A stretch of DNA of 64,000 nt from Orobanche coerulescens (Eukaryota; Streptophyta; Magnoliopsida; Lamiales; Orobanchaceae), in contig CM065814.1 in assembly GCA_033398695.1 (NCBI GenBank), positions 107,572,501 through 107,636,500 of the forward strand, written 5' to 3'. Shown here in pieces: positions 47,037 to 58,422 of the stretch; within the stretch, counting starts at the first letter, position 1, and every line of letters begins with the position of its first letter. Position numbers and translations under genes: made by a program. The notes beneath the pieces were generated by a model. It worked only from the letters and a program-made list of their open reading frames with translations, did no database searches and had not been told where the DNA came from.

Positions 47037-49607
47037 TCAGTGACTTCTCTCTTCTCGATCCACTAGCCTCAAGAAATTGAAATTAATCCGTCTAGTGGCC
47101 CAATACGCTTTAATTTCCGGCTCCGGTAAATGACAGGATTTCCCAAAGACGAGCTGGTATGGAGACATTCCAATTGGAGTCTTATACGCGGTCCGATAAG
47201 CCCAAAGTGCATCATCTAGATATTTTGCCCAGTCCTTCTTGTTCGTGACCGTCTTCTCTAAAATTTGTTTGATCTCCCGATTGGCGAGCTCGGCTTGTCC
47301 ATTAGCTTGCGGATGATAGGCGGACGTAATCTTATGTTTAACTCCATATTTTGCAAGAAGGGTTCCTAACCACCTATTATTAAAGTGGCTCCCCCCGTCA
47401 CTCAACAAAGCTCGTGGAGTCCCGAAACGAGTCAAAATGTTCTTATTAAGAAATTTAATCACCACTTTTGAATCGTTCGTAATCGTCGGCATCGGCTCAA
47501 CCCATCTCGACACGTAGTCGACCGCAAGTAAAATATACGAATAGCCTCGTGATTTTGCAAACGGACCCATAAAATCGATACCCCATACGTCAAACAACTC
47601 TACTTCCATAATAGCGTGCTGCGGCATCTCGTCGCTTTTTGCTATGTTCCCCAATCGTTGGCATCTATCGCAATGTTTCACAAAAGCTTGGCAATCTTTA
47701 TGAATAGAAGGCCAATAGAAGCCACATTGGTACACCTTCATGGCCGTTCGATTCGCTGCAAAATGACCCCCACTCGGTGCACTATGGCATTCTTCAATTA
47801 TCCTTTGCCATTCGCTTTGTCGAACACACATGCGAATAATCCCGTCCGCGCACCTCCGATAAAGAATAGGGTCTTCCCAATAGTAGAATTTAACGTCATG
47901 GAAGAATTTCTTTCTTTGATGAGAAGAAAGACCCGTTGGAACATGCTTGATAGCAATGAAATTAACATAGTCCGCGTACCATGGTGTATCGTCGGCCAAG
48001 GCTAGGATATGCTCGTCCGGAAAGTTCTCCTTTATTTCGACCCTCGAATCCTCTCCCTCAACCGGCTTCTCGAGACGGGAAAGGTGATCGGCAACAACAT
48101 TCTCGCACCCCTTCCTATCCCGGATCTCCATGTCGAACTCTTGTAGAAGGAGTATCCATCTCACTAATCTCGGCTTCGAATCCTTCTTGGCAAATAGATA
48201 GCGAATCGCTGCGTGATCGGTATGAACAATAGTGTGAGTGCCCACTAGGTAAGGTCGGAATTTGTCGAATGCATAGACCACAGCGAGCAACTCCTTTTCC
48301 ATCGTGGTGTAGTTCATTTGGGCCGAATCCATCGTCTTACTCGCATAATAAATTACCCGGAAAAGCTTATCCCGTTTTTGACCCAAAACGGCCCCAACGG
48401 CCCAATCGCTCGTGTCGCACATCAACTCGAATGGTGCACCCCAATCCGGAGTGATCAAGACCGGCGTCGAAATTAAGGCTCGTTTCAATGTCTCAAACGC
48501 CCTCAAGCAATCATCATCAAACTCAAATTTCACGTCTTTTTCGAGCAAGGAACATAACGGCTTCGTGATTTTTGAGAAATCCTTAATGAACCGTCTATAG
48601 AACCCCGCATGGCCTAGGAAGCTTCGTACTGATTTAACATTGGTTGGAGGCGGTAATTTCTCAATAGCAACCACCTTCGCTCGATCAACCTCCAATCCTT
48701 CCGAAGATACTTTATGCCCCAGCACTACTCCCTCTTGCACCATGAAGTGACATTTCTCCCAATTTAGAACAAGGTTCGTCTCCTCACACCGGGCAAGTAC
48801 CAAAGATAAATTTTTCAAGAAATGGTCGAAAGATGAACCAAAAACTGAAAAATCATCCATAAAGACCTCCATTATGTTCTCGACTAATCCGTGAAAGATG
48901 GCCATCATGCACATTTGAAAAGTTACGGGTGCGTTGCACAAGCCAAACGGCATCCTCCGGTAAGCGAATACCCCATAAGGGCACGTGAAAGCGGTCTTGT
49001 GTTGGTCTTCCGGAGCGATAGCAATTTGATTGTACCCCGAATACCCGTCCAAAAAGCAATAATACTCGTGTCCGGCCAAACGATCTAGCATTTGATCAAT
49101 AAATGGAAGTGGAAAATGATCCTTCCTCGTCGCCGCATTAAGTAGCCGGTAGTCGATACAAACTCTCCATCCCGTGACTAGCCTTGTCGCGATTAATTCA
49201 TCTTTATCGTCCTTGATCACGGTCATACCCCCTTTCTTAGAGACGACTTGAGTAGGACTCACCCACTCACTATCGGAAATCGCATATATCATCCCGGCAT
49301 CTAACAATTTGAGCACCTCTTTTCTCACAACCTCTTGCATTGCCGGATTTAATCTTCGTTGCGGTTGCATCCTCGGCTTATGATCGTCTTCTAGCAAAAT
49401 CCGGTGCATACAAATAGAAGGGCTTATTCCCTTAATGTCCGAAATCGTCCATCCAATCGCCCCTTTGTGTTTTCGCAGCACCCGTAATAGCTTCTCCAAG
49501 TTAGTAGGTCCGAGAGAAGAAGAAACTATCACGGGATAGGACTCGTTCTCGCCCAAGAAGCAATATTGTAAGTGATCCGGCAATGGCTTAAGTTCTAACT
49601 TCGGCAC
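47037..49607 (-). CDS. Athila-2 pol: reverse transcriptase - RNase H - integrase, open over 856 codons
   Basis: The start is set at [19 protein letters not shown], but the reading frame is open further upstream to a TGA at 49691-49689. [31 protein letters not shown], the active site [12 protein letters not shown] and [20 protein letters not shown]. RNase [54 protein letters not shown]. Integrase: zinc region [10 protein letters not shown]...CDRCQRLG, then [21 protein letters not shown] and [18 protein letters not shown]. All catalytic residues are present. The integrase tail follows in another frame. Confidence 0.93.
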   Translation of the reverse strand: MPKLELKPLPDHLQYCFLGENESYPVIVSSSLGPTNLEKLLRVLRKHKGAIGWTISDIKGISPSICMHRILLEDDHKPRMQPQRRLNPAMQEVVRKEVLKLLDAGMIYAISDSEWVSPTQVVSKKGGMTVIKDDKDELIATRLVTGWRVCIDYRLLNAATRKDHFPLPFIDQMLDRLAGHEYYCFLDGYSGYNQIAIAPEDQHKTAFTCPYGVFAYRRMPFGLCNAPVTFQMCMMAIFHGLVENIMEVFMDDFSVFGSSFDHFLKNLSLVLARCEETNLVLNWEKCHFMVQEGVVLGHKVSSEGLEVDRAKVVAIEKLPPPTNVKSVRSFLGHAGFYRRFIKDFSKITKPLCSLLEKDVKFEFDDDCLRAFETLKRALISTPVLITPDWGAPFELMCDTSDWAVGAVLGQKRDKLFRVIYYASKTMDSAQMNYTTMEKELLAVVYAFDKFRPYLVGTHTIVHTDHAAIRYLFAKKDSKPRLVRWILLLQEFDMEIRDRKGCENVVADHLSRLEKPVEGEDSRVEIKENFPDEHILALADDTPWYADYVNFIAIKHVPTGLSSHQRKKFFHDVKFYYWEDPILYRRCADGIIRMCVRQSEWQRIIEECHSAPSGGHFAANRTAMKVYQCGFYWPSIHKDCQAFVKHCDRCQRLGNIAKSDEMPQHAIMEVELFDVWGIDFMGPFAKSRGYSYILLAVDYVSRWVEPMPTITNDSKVVIKFLNKNILTRFGTPRALLSDGGSHFNNRWLGTLLAKYGVKHKITSAYHPQANGQAELANREIKQILEKTVTNKKDWAKYLDDALWAYRTAYKTPIGMSPYQLVFGKSCHLPEPEIKAYWATRRINFNFLRLVDREERSH

Positions 49608-49688
49608 CTCGATCGATCGGTCCTCAGCGACAACTCCCCCTTGAACGGGTTTGTTGACATCAAGATAGCATACGTCCCTCTCATTAGA

Positions 49689-50519
49689 TCAAAACTCGTT
49701 CGCCTCCAACATTCGAACATACTTTGGCAAATCCTCGGAAATTTCTTCAATATCGGAATGTGAGTAAATGGATTGTGAAATGCAATGCTCCAACAAGTCG
49801 GTCGGGGGCGGCATAATAGACTCAATTGCATAACATTCCTCGGGCGTATCCTCGGGCTTCTTCATCGCGTCATAGATGGAAATTTTCAGATTTTGATCAT
49901 TAACCCGGAAGGTAAGATCACCCTCTTGGACGTCGATAAGTGCTCTCCCCGTCGCTAGAAACGGTCTCCCAAAGATCAATGGTTGATTCTCGTCCTCGGG
50001 CATATCAAGAACTACGAAATCGGCCGGGAAGACTAAGTGTTGGACTCTAACGAACACATCCTCCACAACTCCCCTCGGATAATAGATCGACCAGTCCGCC
50101 ATGAGTAGAGAAATGGTAGTCGGCATCATCTCCCCAATCTTCAACCTCTTAAAGATGGATAGAGGCATAAGATTGATGCTTGCCCCGAGATCACACAACA
50201 CATTACGGAACTTTTGGTCGCCAATCATGCATGTCAAAGTAAAACGTCCCGGATCCTTCTGCTTGAGCGGGAGCTTGTTTTGAATGATAGCGCTACACTC
50301 CTCTGTCAAATTTATTGTTTCAAACTTCGCCAACTTCCTCTTGCTTGCCACAGCGTCTTTCAAGAATTTAACGTACCCCGGCATGTCTCTCAAAGCGTCT
50401 AGAAGTGGAATGTTGATATTCACCTTTTGAAACATGTCGATAAACCGTTGAAGCTTTTCATCATATCTCGACTTGGCCAATCGCTGTGGAAATGGAGCTT
50501 TTACCTCAAAATCCTTCAC
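49689..50519 (-). CDS. Athila-2 aspartic protease
   Basis: The frame has MKDFEVKAPFPQRLAKSRYD, INIPLLDALRDMPGYVKFL, the active site LCDLGASINLMPLSIFKRL, then PRGVVEDVFVRVQHLVFP and LIFGRPFLATGRALIDVQEG. D-L-G is the Athila form of the active site. It ends EANEF then TGA, and pol continues in the same frame right after that stop. Confidence 0.88.
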   Translation of the reverse strand: MKDFEVKAPFPQRLAKSRYDEKLQRFIDMFQKVNINIPLLDALRDMPGYVKFLKDAVASKRKLAKFETINLTEECSAIIQNKLPLKQKDPGRFTLTCMIGDQKFRNVLCDLGASINLMPLSIFKRLKIGEMMPTTISLLMADWSIYYPRGVVEDVFVRVQHLVFPADFVVLDMPEDENQPLIFGRPFLATGRALIDVQEGDLTFRVNDQNLKISIYDAMKKPEDTPEECYAIESIMPPPTDLLEHCISQSIYSHSDIEEISEDLPKYVRMLEANEF

Positions 50520-50755
50520 ATTCGAACCTAAAGGTGCCTTTCGACCGATAGGGGGTCGATCGGCTCAATTTCTGGAATTCTGTCTGGGTATCGGGTGGGC
50601 CTATCAGCCGATAGTCTTGGCCGATAGGCCTGCTGCGTTTCATCTTCCTTCTCGTTCTTGGCTCCCGTTTCTAGTACATCCTCGTTTCCAGATTCCTCAA
50701 CTTCAGCCCCATGATTACTGTACCTTGTCCCACTCCGAAGCTCGATTGCGTTGCA
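50520..50755 (-). pseudogene. Athila-2 gag-protease linker containing palindromes
   Basis: The linker continues gag after a TAA (50758-50756), with NAIELRSGTRYSNHGAEVEE, as in the Athila-1 linker VQAIELRSGKEL. A cluster of GATCGGC, GGCCTATCAGCCGATAG and CTTGGCCGATAGGCC follows at 50545-50636, here encoding AYRPRLSADRPTRYP. One frame break near 50525 separates it from the protease. Confidence 0.7.
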
Positions 50756-52161
50756 TTATTGCGTCTTCGGGTTGGTCTCGGTACTGCTCGGAAAATGGCC
50801 CGGCTTATGAATTCCGGCTTGGGCGTTCGCCATTTGACCCATTTGGGTCTCCACCATCGACATCTGCTTTGTCAAGGCTATCACTGAGTTTCCAATAGAT
50901 GTCACACTATGCTCGAGAGCCCCGAACCTCTTGTCTGCTTTATAAATAAAATCTTTTTGACTCGCCTCTAACCGTTCCAACATCTCTTCCATCGGTGTCT
51001 TAGCAATCGGCTCTTGAATAACCCCGTTTTTCACGTTAAATCCCGGTGGTGGCTGAAGAGCATTGTTCGGGTTGGCATAGGAGAAATTAGGGTGGTTTCG
51101 ATTGTTCGGATAATAGTTCCCCCTATTTCCCCCTTGCCAGAAGTTTCCTCCTTGCACGTAATTTACATCCTCCTCAATTGCAATAGGCTCGTTTAGCTCT
51201 TCAAAAACTGCATTGACTCCCAAAGTCTTCTTTCTTAGCATCTCAAGCTCTTTTTGTTGTCTTTCAAATTTCGCCTTCAAATCACCGTAGGCGTCCTCGT
51301 CACCGGATGGGACCTTTCTTCTCGTCATCTTCCTATCGGTCACCTCCTCGTAATCATTGTTGACCGCTAGCTCGATGAGATTCTTGGCCTCTTCATAATC
51401 ATTAGCAAGAAATCCCCCTTTCGAGGAATAGTCCAACTCTCTTCTAGCCTTCCTCGTCAAACCCCGATAAAACCGAATGTAGATTTCCTCCTTGTCAATT
51501 CCATGCTGTGGGCATTTGCGAAGTAGCTTCTTAAATCGGATCCATGCCTCGTATAAGTGTTCATCCTCATATTGCTCGAATTGCAAGATATCGTTGATTT
51601 GTTTTTGCACCTTCGAGGGAGGATATAGCTGTGCTAAGAACAACCGAGTCATCTCTCTCCAAGTACCAATTTCCTTCCGATCTAGGCTCTTGTACCAATC
51701 TAGCGCATCGTCTTCTAAGGAGAACCGGAATAGGCGGAGCTTAATGACATCCGGAGGCACTCCGTTTTGCTTGATGGTGGCACATATATATCCAAAAACG
51801 ACTCAAGATGAGCGTTTGGATCTTCATTAACTCCTCCTCCGTATGTTTGAGACTTCACCGTAGCGATGAGGGACGGCTTAAGCTCGAAGTTGTTGGCATC
51901 AATCTTCCCCCAACCTCCTTCTTGATAATCGTCCAGCTTCGGTCGAAAGCGGGCATTCAAAGGGATCTTCTCGGGACGAGCGAGTTCTAGTGGTGGGTCA
52001 ACAATGCCGGCCATGGTATCAACGATAGGTATAGAAATAGTCTCGGTTCTCGCTTCTTGCTTCTTCCTCTTCAAAGACTTCTCGATTTCCGGATCCAAAG
52101 GAAATAAGTCCTTTCCTTGGGATCTTGTGATCATGCACCGCCTACAAGGAAGAGAAAACAA
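50756..52161 (-). CDS. Athila-2 gag, in two overlapping frames
   Basis: 52161-51715 encodes MFSLPCRRCMITRSQGKDLF, FPLDPEIEKSLKRKKQEART, NNFELKPSLIATVKSQTYGG and NEDPNAHLESFLDIY. 51760-50756 continues with IKLRLFRFSLEDDALDWYKS, WREMTRLFLAQLYPPSKVQK and LRKCPQHGIDKEEIYIRFYR, ending in a Gln/Asn-rich segment and a predicted coiled coil. One frame change lies between them near 51780. The likely start is the second Met (MITRSQGKDLFPLDPE). The core is related to Athila-1 gag but clearly diverged. Confidence 0.85.
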
Positions 52162-52259
52162 GATGTGAGGAAACGAGATCGAATATTAATAATAATAGTA
52201 TACAACCTAAAGTAACAATCTCTTCTTTTTCGAATTATCCCTTTAAGTTTTCTATCAAT

Positions 52260-52277
52260 TCCCCGGCAACGGCGCCA
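52260..52277 (-). other. Primer-binding site of Athila-2
   Basis: On the minus strand it reads TGGCGCCGTTGCCGGGGA, identical to the Athila-1 site. It lies five bases inside the 5' LTR edge at 52283. Confidence 0.9.
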
Positions 52278-52282
52278 AAAAT

Positions 52283-53749
52283 TGATCGCTAAAATTCGCG
52301 TAGTATGGTTTTCAAATCCGATCAATTTTAAAATTTGTAAAACCTCGAAGTATTTCCAAGGTGTCGAACCCAAGGGAATTGATATGTCGAAAATAAAGGA
52401 AGTAACTCTACTCAAAATTAAATAACAATTAATCCTAAAAATAAAAAATCTAGAACAATAAGATAAGAATTCCAAGTATTATGCAAAGAGAGCAAAATAA
52501 AGTGAATTATCTAAATCAAGCAAATAAAGCAAATTAGCAAGATAAAATCACAAGTTGAAAGCTAATTGATCCTAGGGTAGTATCGTCTAATTGAGTTCAC
52601 ACAATCCATTCACTTGATTCCTTTTCCCCAAATTTTAATTCAATCCTAGAAATAATCACTCAGCCGATCTAGAATTCCGATCAAGGCAACCTAGAAAGAT
52701 AGTTAATTTAAACCCTTTTCCCGCAAGGCTCAAAGAATTTAAATCACTTAAAAAGCGTCAACTTATTTATCTATGATTTATCTTACTCCACTCAAGTCTT
52801 AAGATCAAATCATATTGTGCATCAAGTATTTCCACTAATTAATTAATCCTTCCGGGCAAAATTAATTAGCTAACTTGCATCGATTAAGGGCCCTTTAATC
52901 TAGCATGAGATTTAACACATCTTGATCACAAGCCTAGGATGAAAGGTAAAAAGGTAATCAAAGGGACATCATGTGAACATCAATTAAAATTACTAACCCT
53001 AGAATCAATCAATGGATTTAGCTAGACATAATTGAAATTAAACAAGAAATAGATGGAGAATACATATTACTAATATGAAAAGAGAGATTACAACCCTTCC
53101 GGATGAACTCTGAGTCTTCAATCTCCGAAAAAGTAGAAAAACAATAATAATTGCTGCTTTGCAAAAAGTTCTAGTATCAAAGGAATTAAAATTGAAAAAA
53201 AAATGTAAAAGTGTGCTAAAGATGATAAAAGATGATAAAAGATGATAAACTAGGTCTAGAAGGAGGTGTATATAGCCTATGGGAGTTAAACTCCCGATTA
53301 GCACTAATCTAGGAAATAAAATCTATCAAAAAGAGTCACAATCCGTCAAAATTCGAGAACCCGCGGAGCAGCCTATCGGACGCACCTATCGGCCGATAGG
53401 CTGGCCCGATAGGTGGTCTGTCGGTCGACTTCACTCGATAGGGCTCGGAACACCTGTCGGACGCACCTATCGGCCGATAGGCTGGCCCGATAGGTGGTCT
53501 GACTTTTGCAAAAATCCGTTTCTTCCGTCCGTTTGACTCGACTCTCGGTCCTTTGTCTCGACTCTCGGTCCTTTGTCTCGTTCTGGGTCCTTTTGGCTCT
53601 AAAAACCTGCAAACACACTAAAACCAACCCAAACGCGTAATACGGCTCGACTAATCATAATTAAGCCAAATACGAGCACATTAATCACGAAACGAGATAA
53701 AAACCTAGTATAAAATCCTATAAAAATGTGGTAAAATTACCACTTATCA
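52283..53749 (-). repeat. 5' LTR of Athila-2
   Basis: 1467 bp, minus strand TGATAAGTGG to TTTTAGCGATCA. It is nearly identical to 42248-43785 apart from the 72-bp indel and a few bases. The TATA box (GGCTATATACACC, minus) is at about 53266-53278. Confidence 0.93.
53372..53498. repeat. CCTATCGGCCGATAGG cluster in the Athila-2 5' LTR
   Basis: Same arrangement as at 43410-43537: two perfect 16-bp palindromes with half sites, about 95-220 bp upstream of the TATA box on the minus strand. Confidence 0.9.
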
Positions 53750-53754
53750 GAGAA

Positions 53755-53994
53755 GCATCGGCATGTGTCGATTATCCGAGCTCAACTAAAGATGGCTCGA
53801 TGAAATGAGCTATCATGTATACCTCAGGGGGAGTATACTTCACATGATTCTGACATTTGTAGTTGGTGCGTTGCGCTCTTTTTCCTCACCAAAGTCTTTG
53901 TTTTTCCCACGGGGTTTTATTTGACTTGGAAAGGTTTTTTACCGAGGCAACACTTTGTGCACCATGTTAGTATTAGCGTTCGACACAGGGGGAG
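53755..53994 (+). other. Copia-E 3' untranslated region and polypurine tract
   Basis: After the duplicated GAGAA the copia-E RNase H end and 3' region resume. ACACAGGGGGAG (53983-53994) is the polypurine tract before the 3' LTR; a similar CTCAGGGGGAG stands at 53822-53832. Confidence 0.8.
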
Positions 53995-54030
53995 TGTTCC
54001 GGGAAATCCTTCCCGTATTGGTGTCTTACC
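53995..54030 (+). repeat. Copia-E 3' LTR, first 36 bp
   Basis: TGTTCCGGGAAATCCTTCCC and the following 16 bases match the 5' LTR start. It ends at TTACC (54026-54030), the target site of chromovirus C. Confidence 0.92.
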
Positions 54031-56069
54031 TGTAATATCCGTAAATTTTCCATTTTTAGCAGTTTCCATTTTTGGTGTATGTCTATTTTTATCGACTCGC
54101 TTGTAACCGTTGCGACATTTTGAATCTAGTTTGTTCTTGGAGTTTTTCCATTTGGACGAGTTTTGATGATGTTTTCACGTAATTTCATTTTATGACATGT
54201 TTTGCCGTATGAACGTTCGATTCTTGTAAAACTCGTTCGTTTTTGTTGTTTCTTGGTTTGTACAAGTTCGTATGGTTGAGTTGGTCATGTGGAGACTTTC
54301 GGTTTGTAAATCCGACGTCGTTTCGTGATTTTCGGGCACTTGGGCCATTTTTGTAATTTCCTAATAGTTTAGGGAATCTTAGTTTCGTTGTCGCATAACG
54401 GACCCTTCGGTGGTCGGAATTGTATTTTCTTTCAGCGCTTAGCTCTGTCGTCTTGTATGCTTCGCGTGTATGTTCATGGATTCTGGTCTCGTCGTACGTT
54501 TCATGTTTTAGACCCTCGACAGCAGCTTACTGCTGGTGTGACATCAGCAGTGCTGAACTGCTGTGTAGGTAGCGCACGCTACCCCTGTTCCCTTGCGTGC
54601 GCTACCGATAAGCAGTTAGCGTACGCTAACCCCCTTTTGTTAGCGTACGCTAACGAATGGTGGCAGTAGCCACTGGACTATCACGACCCCGTTAGCGCAC
54701 GCTACATATGACAGTTAGCGTGCGCTAACTTCACAATTATATAAGCCGGTAGCGATTTGAAGCGGCGATTTCATTCTTTTCCGTTGGTTTCTTCGAGGTG
54801 CGACCTCAGTGGGTATTTCAATCTGTCCCGATCGGCGTTCTATTCACATTCCATCACCGTAGAGTCGTGCTAACATATTATCATCAGCATAATCGTCATC
54901 CATCATCCGAAATCAAGGTAATTTCGTCTAGAACCCTAACTCGTCAAATTTGGGGGTTTTCCGGGTTTTACTAATTGGAACCGAATTACTCCAGTATGTT
55001 ATGATATTCTTCACCGATTGTGATTGTTGAATGATTCCAAATCCAATTTCCTTGATTTTAATCCGCGAATTATCGATACGTGGAGATTTTGCGTAAACCC
55101 TCGCCCGTACCAATTGATCGTCTATTGTCGTATATTGTAACCGGGGTTATGGGTGTATTCCAATAGGGTATTGTTGTCCGTTGGGACTGAACTGTATTGA
55201 TCCTTTGTTTAGGAACCGTCGTTTTCCACCCGGACCGTTCGTAGTCGTGTTTCATCTCCGTTTCTTCAAGAATGTCTCAAAGGCAAGTACTTTATATTTG
55301 TTTACATGTTCTAGTATTTGAATTATGGCTATATGTGGTTGTTGTGGGAAGATATGTGTATGTTCACCTAGGTACGGTCCGACGGGGCCTCTAGGGATAC
55401 GTATTGCCGTGTGTGTGCGTATCACAAACTGTGGTTAGCCACCCAGGGATGTCCGACGGGGCTTTGCGGGGTACGGTGGCCGTGAGTCTCGTGCCAACGG
55501 TTAACTTTGAATTGTGATTTGTTGGAGATAATGTGTTTTGTGTTTGTACATCATAAATATTCCGGAATATAAAATGTTTTCAAAAATAACTTTTTGGCGC
55601 ATATATTCATCTGATTAGAATGTAGTTCAAATGGATTGTACTTGCACTAGCAGTTGTCGCTAACCCCTTAAATGGGGGAAATACTTTTTGTATTTCAGGT
55701 ATTGATCGTGGGGACAAGCGAGCACTAGAGCCGTATGAGGATGATGGGCAAGCATGATACTGTCCAGAAGTTGATTATTGGTGTTCTATCTGTCGAATAT
55801 TTTGATATCTTGTTTTGGGGATTTTGTTTTTATATAAACTGGTTTAAGTGCTCGAGTACTTCTTTCACAAAATTGTTAATGTTGTGTTCCTGTTTGGGAA
55901 GTGGATTAATGTTGGATTTTATTGTCGGATTGTAATCTTATTTGAATTGTCGTATTATTGATGATTGTTGTCGTTGTCGAATGTCTTGTTTGGTATGTTA
56001 GCCTGGTGGATTCCACAGTGTGGGGTCCACGGCGCTGTAATATGCCCTGAATGTCTTGGGGGTGTTACA
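54031..56069 (+). repeat. 5' LTR of chromovirus C
   Basis: 2039 bp. A TATA box ATTATATAAG lies at 54736-54745, seven bases after the last palindrome. TCCGACGGGGC occurs twice (about 55376 and 55449), each near GGTACG- or GATACG-type words. It differs from the 3' LTR mainly in two blocks, 54517-54568 and 54746-54815. Confidence 0.94.
54569..54729. repeat. GTTAGCGTACGCTAAC cluster in the chromovirus C 5' LTR
   Basis: Two perfect 16-bp palindromes GTTAGCGTACGCTAAC lie at 54615-54630 and 54639-54654. Near-palindromes: GTAGCGCACGCTAC (54569), GCGTGCGCTACC (about 54595), GTTAGCGCACGCTAC (54691) and GTTAGCGTGCGCTAAC (54714-54729). The last one abuts the TATA box. Confidence 0.92.
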
Positions 56070-56074
56070 GAATA

Positions 56075-56086
56075 TGGTATCGGAGC
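56075..56086 (+). other. Primer-binding site of chromovirus C
   Basis: TGGTATCGGAGC differs by one base from TGGTATCAGAGC, the site complementary to initiator methionine tRNA. It starts five bases after the LTR end. Confidence 0.85.
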
Positions 56087-56159
56087 TTTGGTTTATGGAT
56101 ACCTAGGCTGTCGGTTATTTGGGTCTAGTTAAGTGTCGTTTTTGGGACAGTATCACTGT

Positions 56160-57500
56160 TATGCCATCATCTCAGTACGCCGGTGCTCGTAAGTTTCCCT
56201 AACTTGACTCGTTTCACCGTTCTGTTCTATTTCTGTCTTAGTATCTTTTGCGTTTTGCGTTTGAATTGTACTTACCCGTTGCTTCTTCAGAATTCCTGAT
56301 GGTAGAGGACGCGGGCCTTGATCGCGGACGCGGTAGGGGCGTGGCGCAGCCGGTGGGGCGGCCATGTCCGATCACTCGGGAACCGATTCGCGATGCCTTC
56401 CTTGTCGAGCAGTGTCCCCCTAGTTCGGAGGTCGGCGAGACCCGATCTGCTAGCTCCGTAATGCTCATGAGAATGTTGGAGTGGCCAACATTTTACAAGA
56501 GTAGCGAACTGATGACGCTACCGACTCGATCCGTTACTCGGCCATGCTAATGCCAACCCGGTTCCGCCCTCTTGGTTCCGGCAATGATAAGCTACTTCGG
56601 GACGTGATTCGTATGCGTCCTCCGCAGCTTGATGGTGCTTCCACCTTCCGGTTGGGAGAATTGGTATTCGAGATGGAGAAAGTGTTTGAGGTGCTAATTG
56701 CCCCGAGGAGAGGAAAGTACCCATTGCTCGGTGCTTCCTCGCCAAGGAGGCGGCGACGTGGTGGCAAGCGGTGAAACCGCGTGGCCGGCGGCTACGTGGG
56801 CACTCCGGATCGATGGAAGACGGAGTGCAGCGTGGCCGATGAAAGAGGAGGATACGAGCCTTCTTTGAGGCTAAGCCCCAAGATGTACCTATATCTCAAG
56901 CCATCAAAGACTACAATCATGATTTACATTATGTGAGAAACCAAGTCCGCGATGAGCTTGATAAGATCCGCCACTTTGACATGCGGATGAAACCGAGGGT
57001 GCGCCACTACATGTCCGGTGCAGGGTGCACGACTTTGAAGGAGTATCGAATAAAGCGATGGCTTACGAGATGTCGTTTTCGCGGCAGAGGACGGTAGTTG
57101 AAGGAAAGAAAGCGAAAACCGCCGGTCGGTTTTGGGAGGCAAGTCGGGAGGGTATCAAGACTCGATGCAGTTCGCGAGTCTTGAGTCGGCCGCCATCGGT
57201 TGGTCGAGGAAAGCGGTTCTAGGTCTGCTCTGCTGGTTCCGTTCGTGGTCCTACGTGCTTCAACCGCAATCGTCAGGGCCACATGATGAGTGAGTGTGAT
57301 AGGCCTCCGATTGGTGTCTTGCTTGTGGTCGTATGGGTCATCGTGCTAAGTTTTGTACGGATGCGGCTCGGGCCCCGATTACTCGGATATCAGCCCGGCC
57401 TTGCGGAGAGCCGAGTGTGAATCGGACAAGCAGGTTCCTCGGCCGCGACGAGTTTTGGTAGAGGTCGAGGTCGTGGTCATCCTTCTAGAGGGGAGCTTCT
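56160..57500 (+). pseudogene. Chromovirus C gag, decayed
   Basis: Gag-like pieces appear in changing frames: FLAKEAATWWQAVKPRG near 56720-56790, FFEAKPQDVPISQAIKDYN near 56855-56915 and a CFNRNRQGHMMSEC near 57249-57290, followed by CGRMGHRAKFC near 57325-57360. In the first zinc knuckle the second Cys is Arg. Frame breaks are frequent. Confidence 0.7.
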
Positions 57501-57501
57501 A

Positions 57502-58422
57502 GTGAGGGGTGCATTCCGCCCGTGTGTACGAGATGAGACGGCGGGAGATCCTGACGCGACGGTGGCCACAGGTACCGTCCACATCCTTGATCATCCTGTT
57601 TCCGTATTGTTCGATTCTGGTGCTACGCATTCTTTTATATCTATGGATTGTGTGCGTCGCCTGCATGTTGATTGCCTTGTTGCTTGTGAGCCTTTTGTTG
57701 TTAAACTTCCTAGTGGGGATAGCATCGTGGGGGATCGTGAGGTTAAAGATTTTCCAGTGAGTATCGCGGGGAGGGTTTGACCTTCTAATCTGATTGCGGT
57801 AGAGATTAGGGATGGGGATTTGATTCTGGGTGAGGATTGGTTGGACCGTCATGGGGCGATCATGAATTATAGAACGAGGACGGTTTCGATGTTGGCCTAT
57901 GACGGTACCGAGCATTCCTTTGTGGGGCGTAAGCGGAGTAGCCAGAGATTACTGATCAGCGCCTTAAAGGCGGTGAGACTTCTTCGAGGAGGTTGCACGG
58001 GTTATTGGTGTTACGCTTTGAGATCGGAAGAAGGGGGAGTCGAGCTCTCGTCTATTCCGGTAGTATGTGAGTATCCTGACGTTTTTCCAGATGAGTTGCC
58101 GGGTTTGCCGCCGGACCGAGAGGTTGAATTTACCGTCGATTTAGAGTCGGGTGCAACACCTATCTCTAAGACGCCATACCGGATGGCGCCTGCCGAGATG
58201 CTTGAGTTGAAGAAACAGTTGGGAGAGTTGCTAGACATGGGATATATTCGACCGAGCGCTTCGCCTTGGGGCGCACCGGTCCTATTCGTAAAGAAGAAGG
58301 ATGGGTCACTTCGTTTGTGTATCGACTACCGAGAGTTGAACAAAGTGACCATCAAAAACAAATATCCGCTTCCGAGGATTGATGACTTGTTTGATCGGTT
58401 GCAAGGGGCAACCGTGTTTTGA
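57502..58422 (+). pseudogene. Chromovirus C protease and start of reverse transcriptase
   Basis: Protease: VHILDHPVSVLFDSGATHSF (active DSGA), then an in-frame TGA (57778-57780) where Trp would be expected, then [21 protein letters not shown] start: [60 protein letters not shown] and [20 protein letters not shown]. It ends in a stop at 58420-58422, where small gaps begin. Confidence 0.85.

Larger units (their letters stand above)
42248..53749 (-). mobile_element. Athila-2: near-complete Athila-type element, TSD GAGAA
   Basis: LTRs lie at both ends (42248-43785 and 52283-53749). GAGAA is duplicated at 42243-42247 and 53750-53754. On the minus strand the order is LTR, primer-binding site, gag, protease, pol, a long 3' non-coding region, polypurine tract, LTR. 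The paired LTRs differ mainly by one 72-bp indel, so the insertion is recent. Only about four lesions interrupt gag-pol. No env-like frame is seen. Confidence 0.95.

Noticed and set aside
47616..48600. Plus-strand frames opposite Athila-2 pol
   Set aside because: They are shadows of the well-supported minus-strand RT and integrase frame and carry no domain words.
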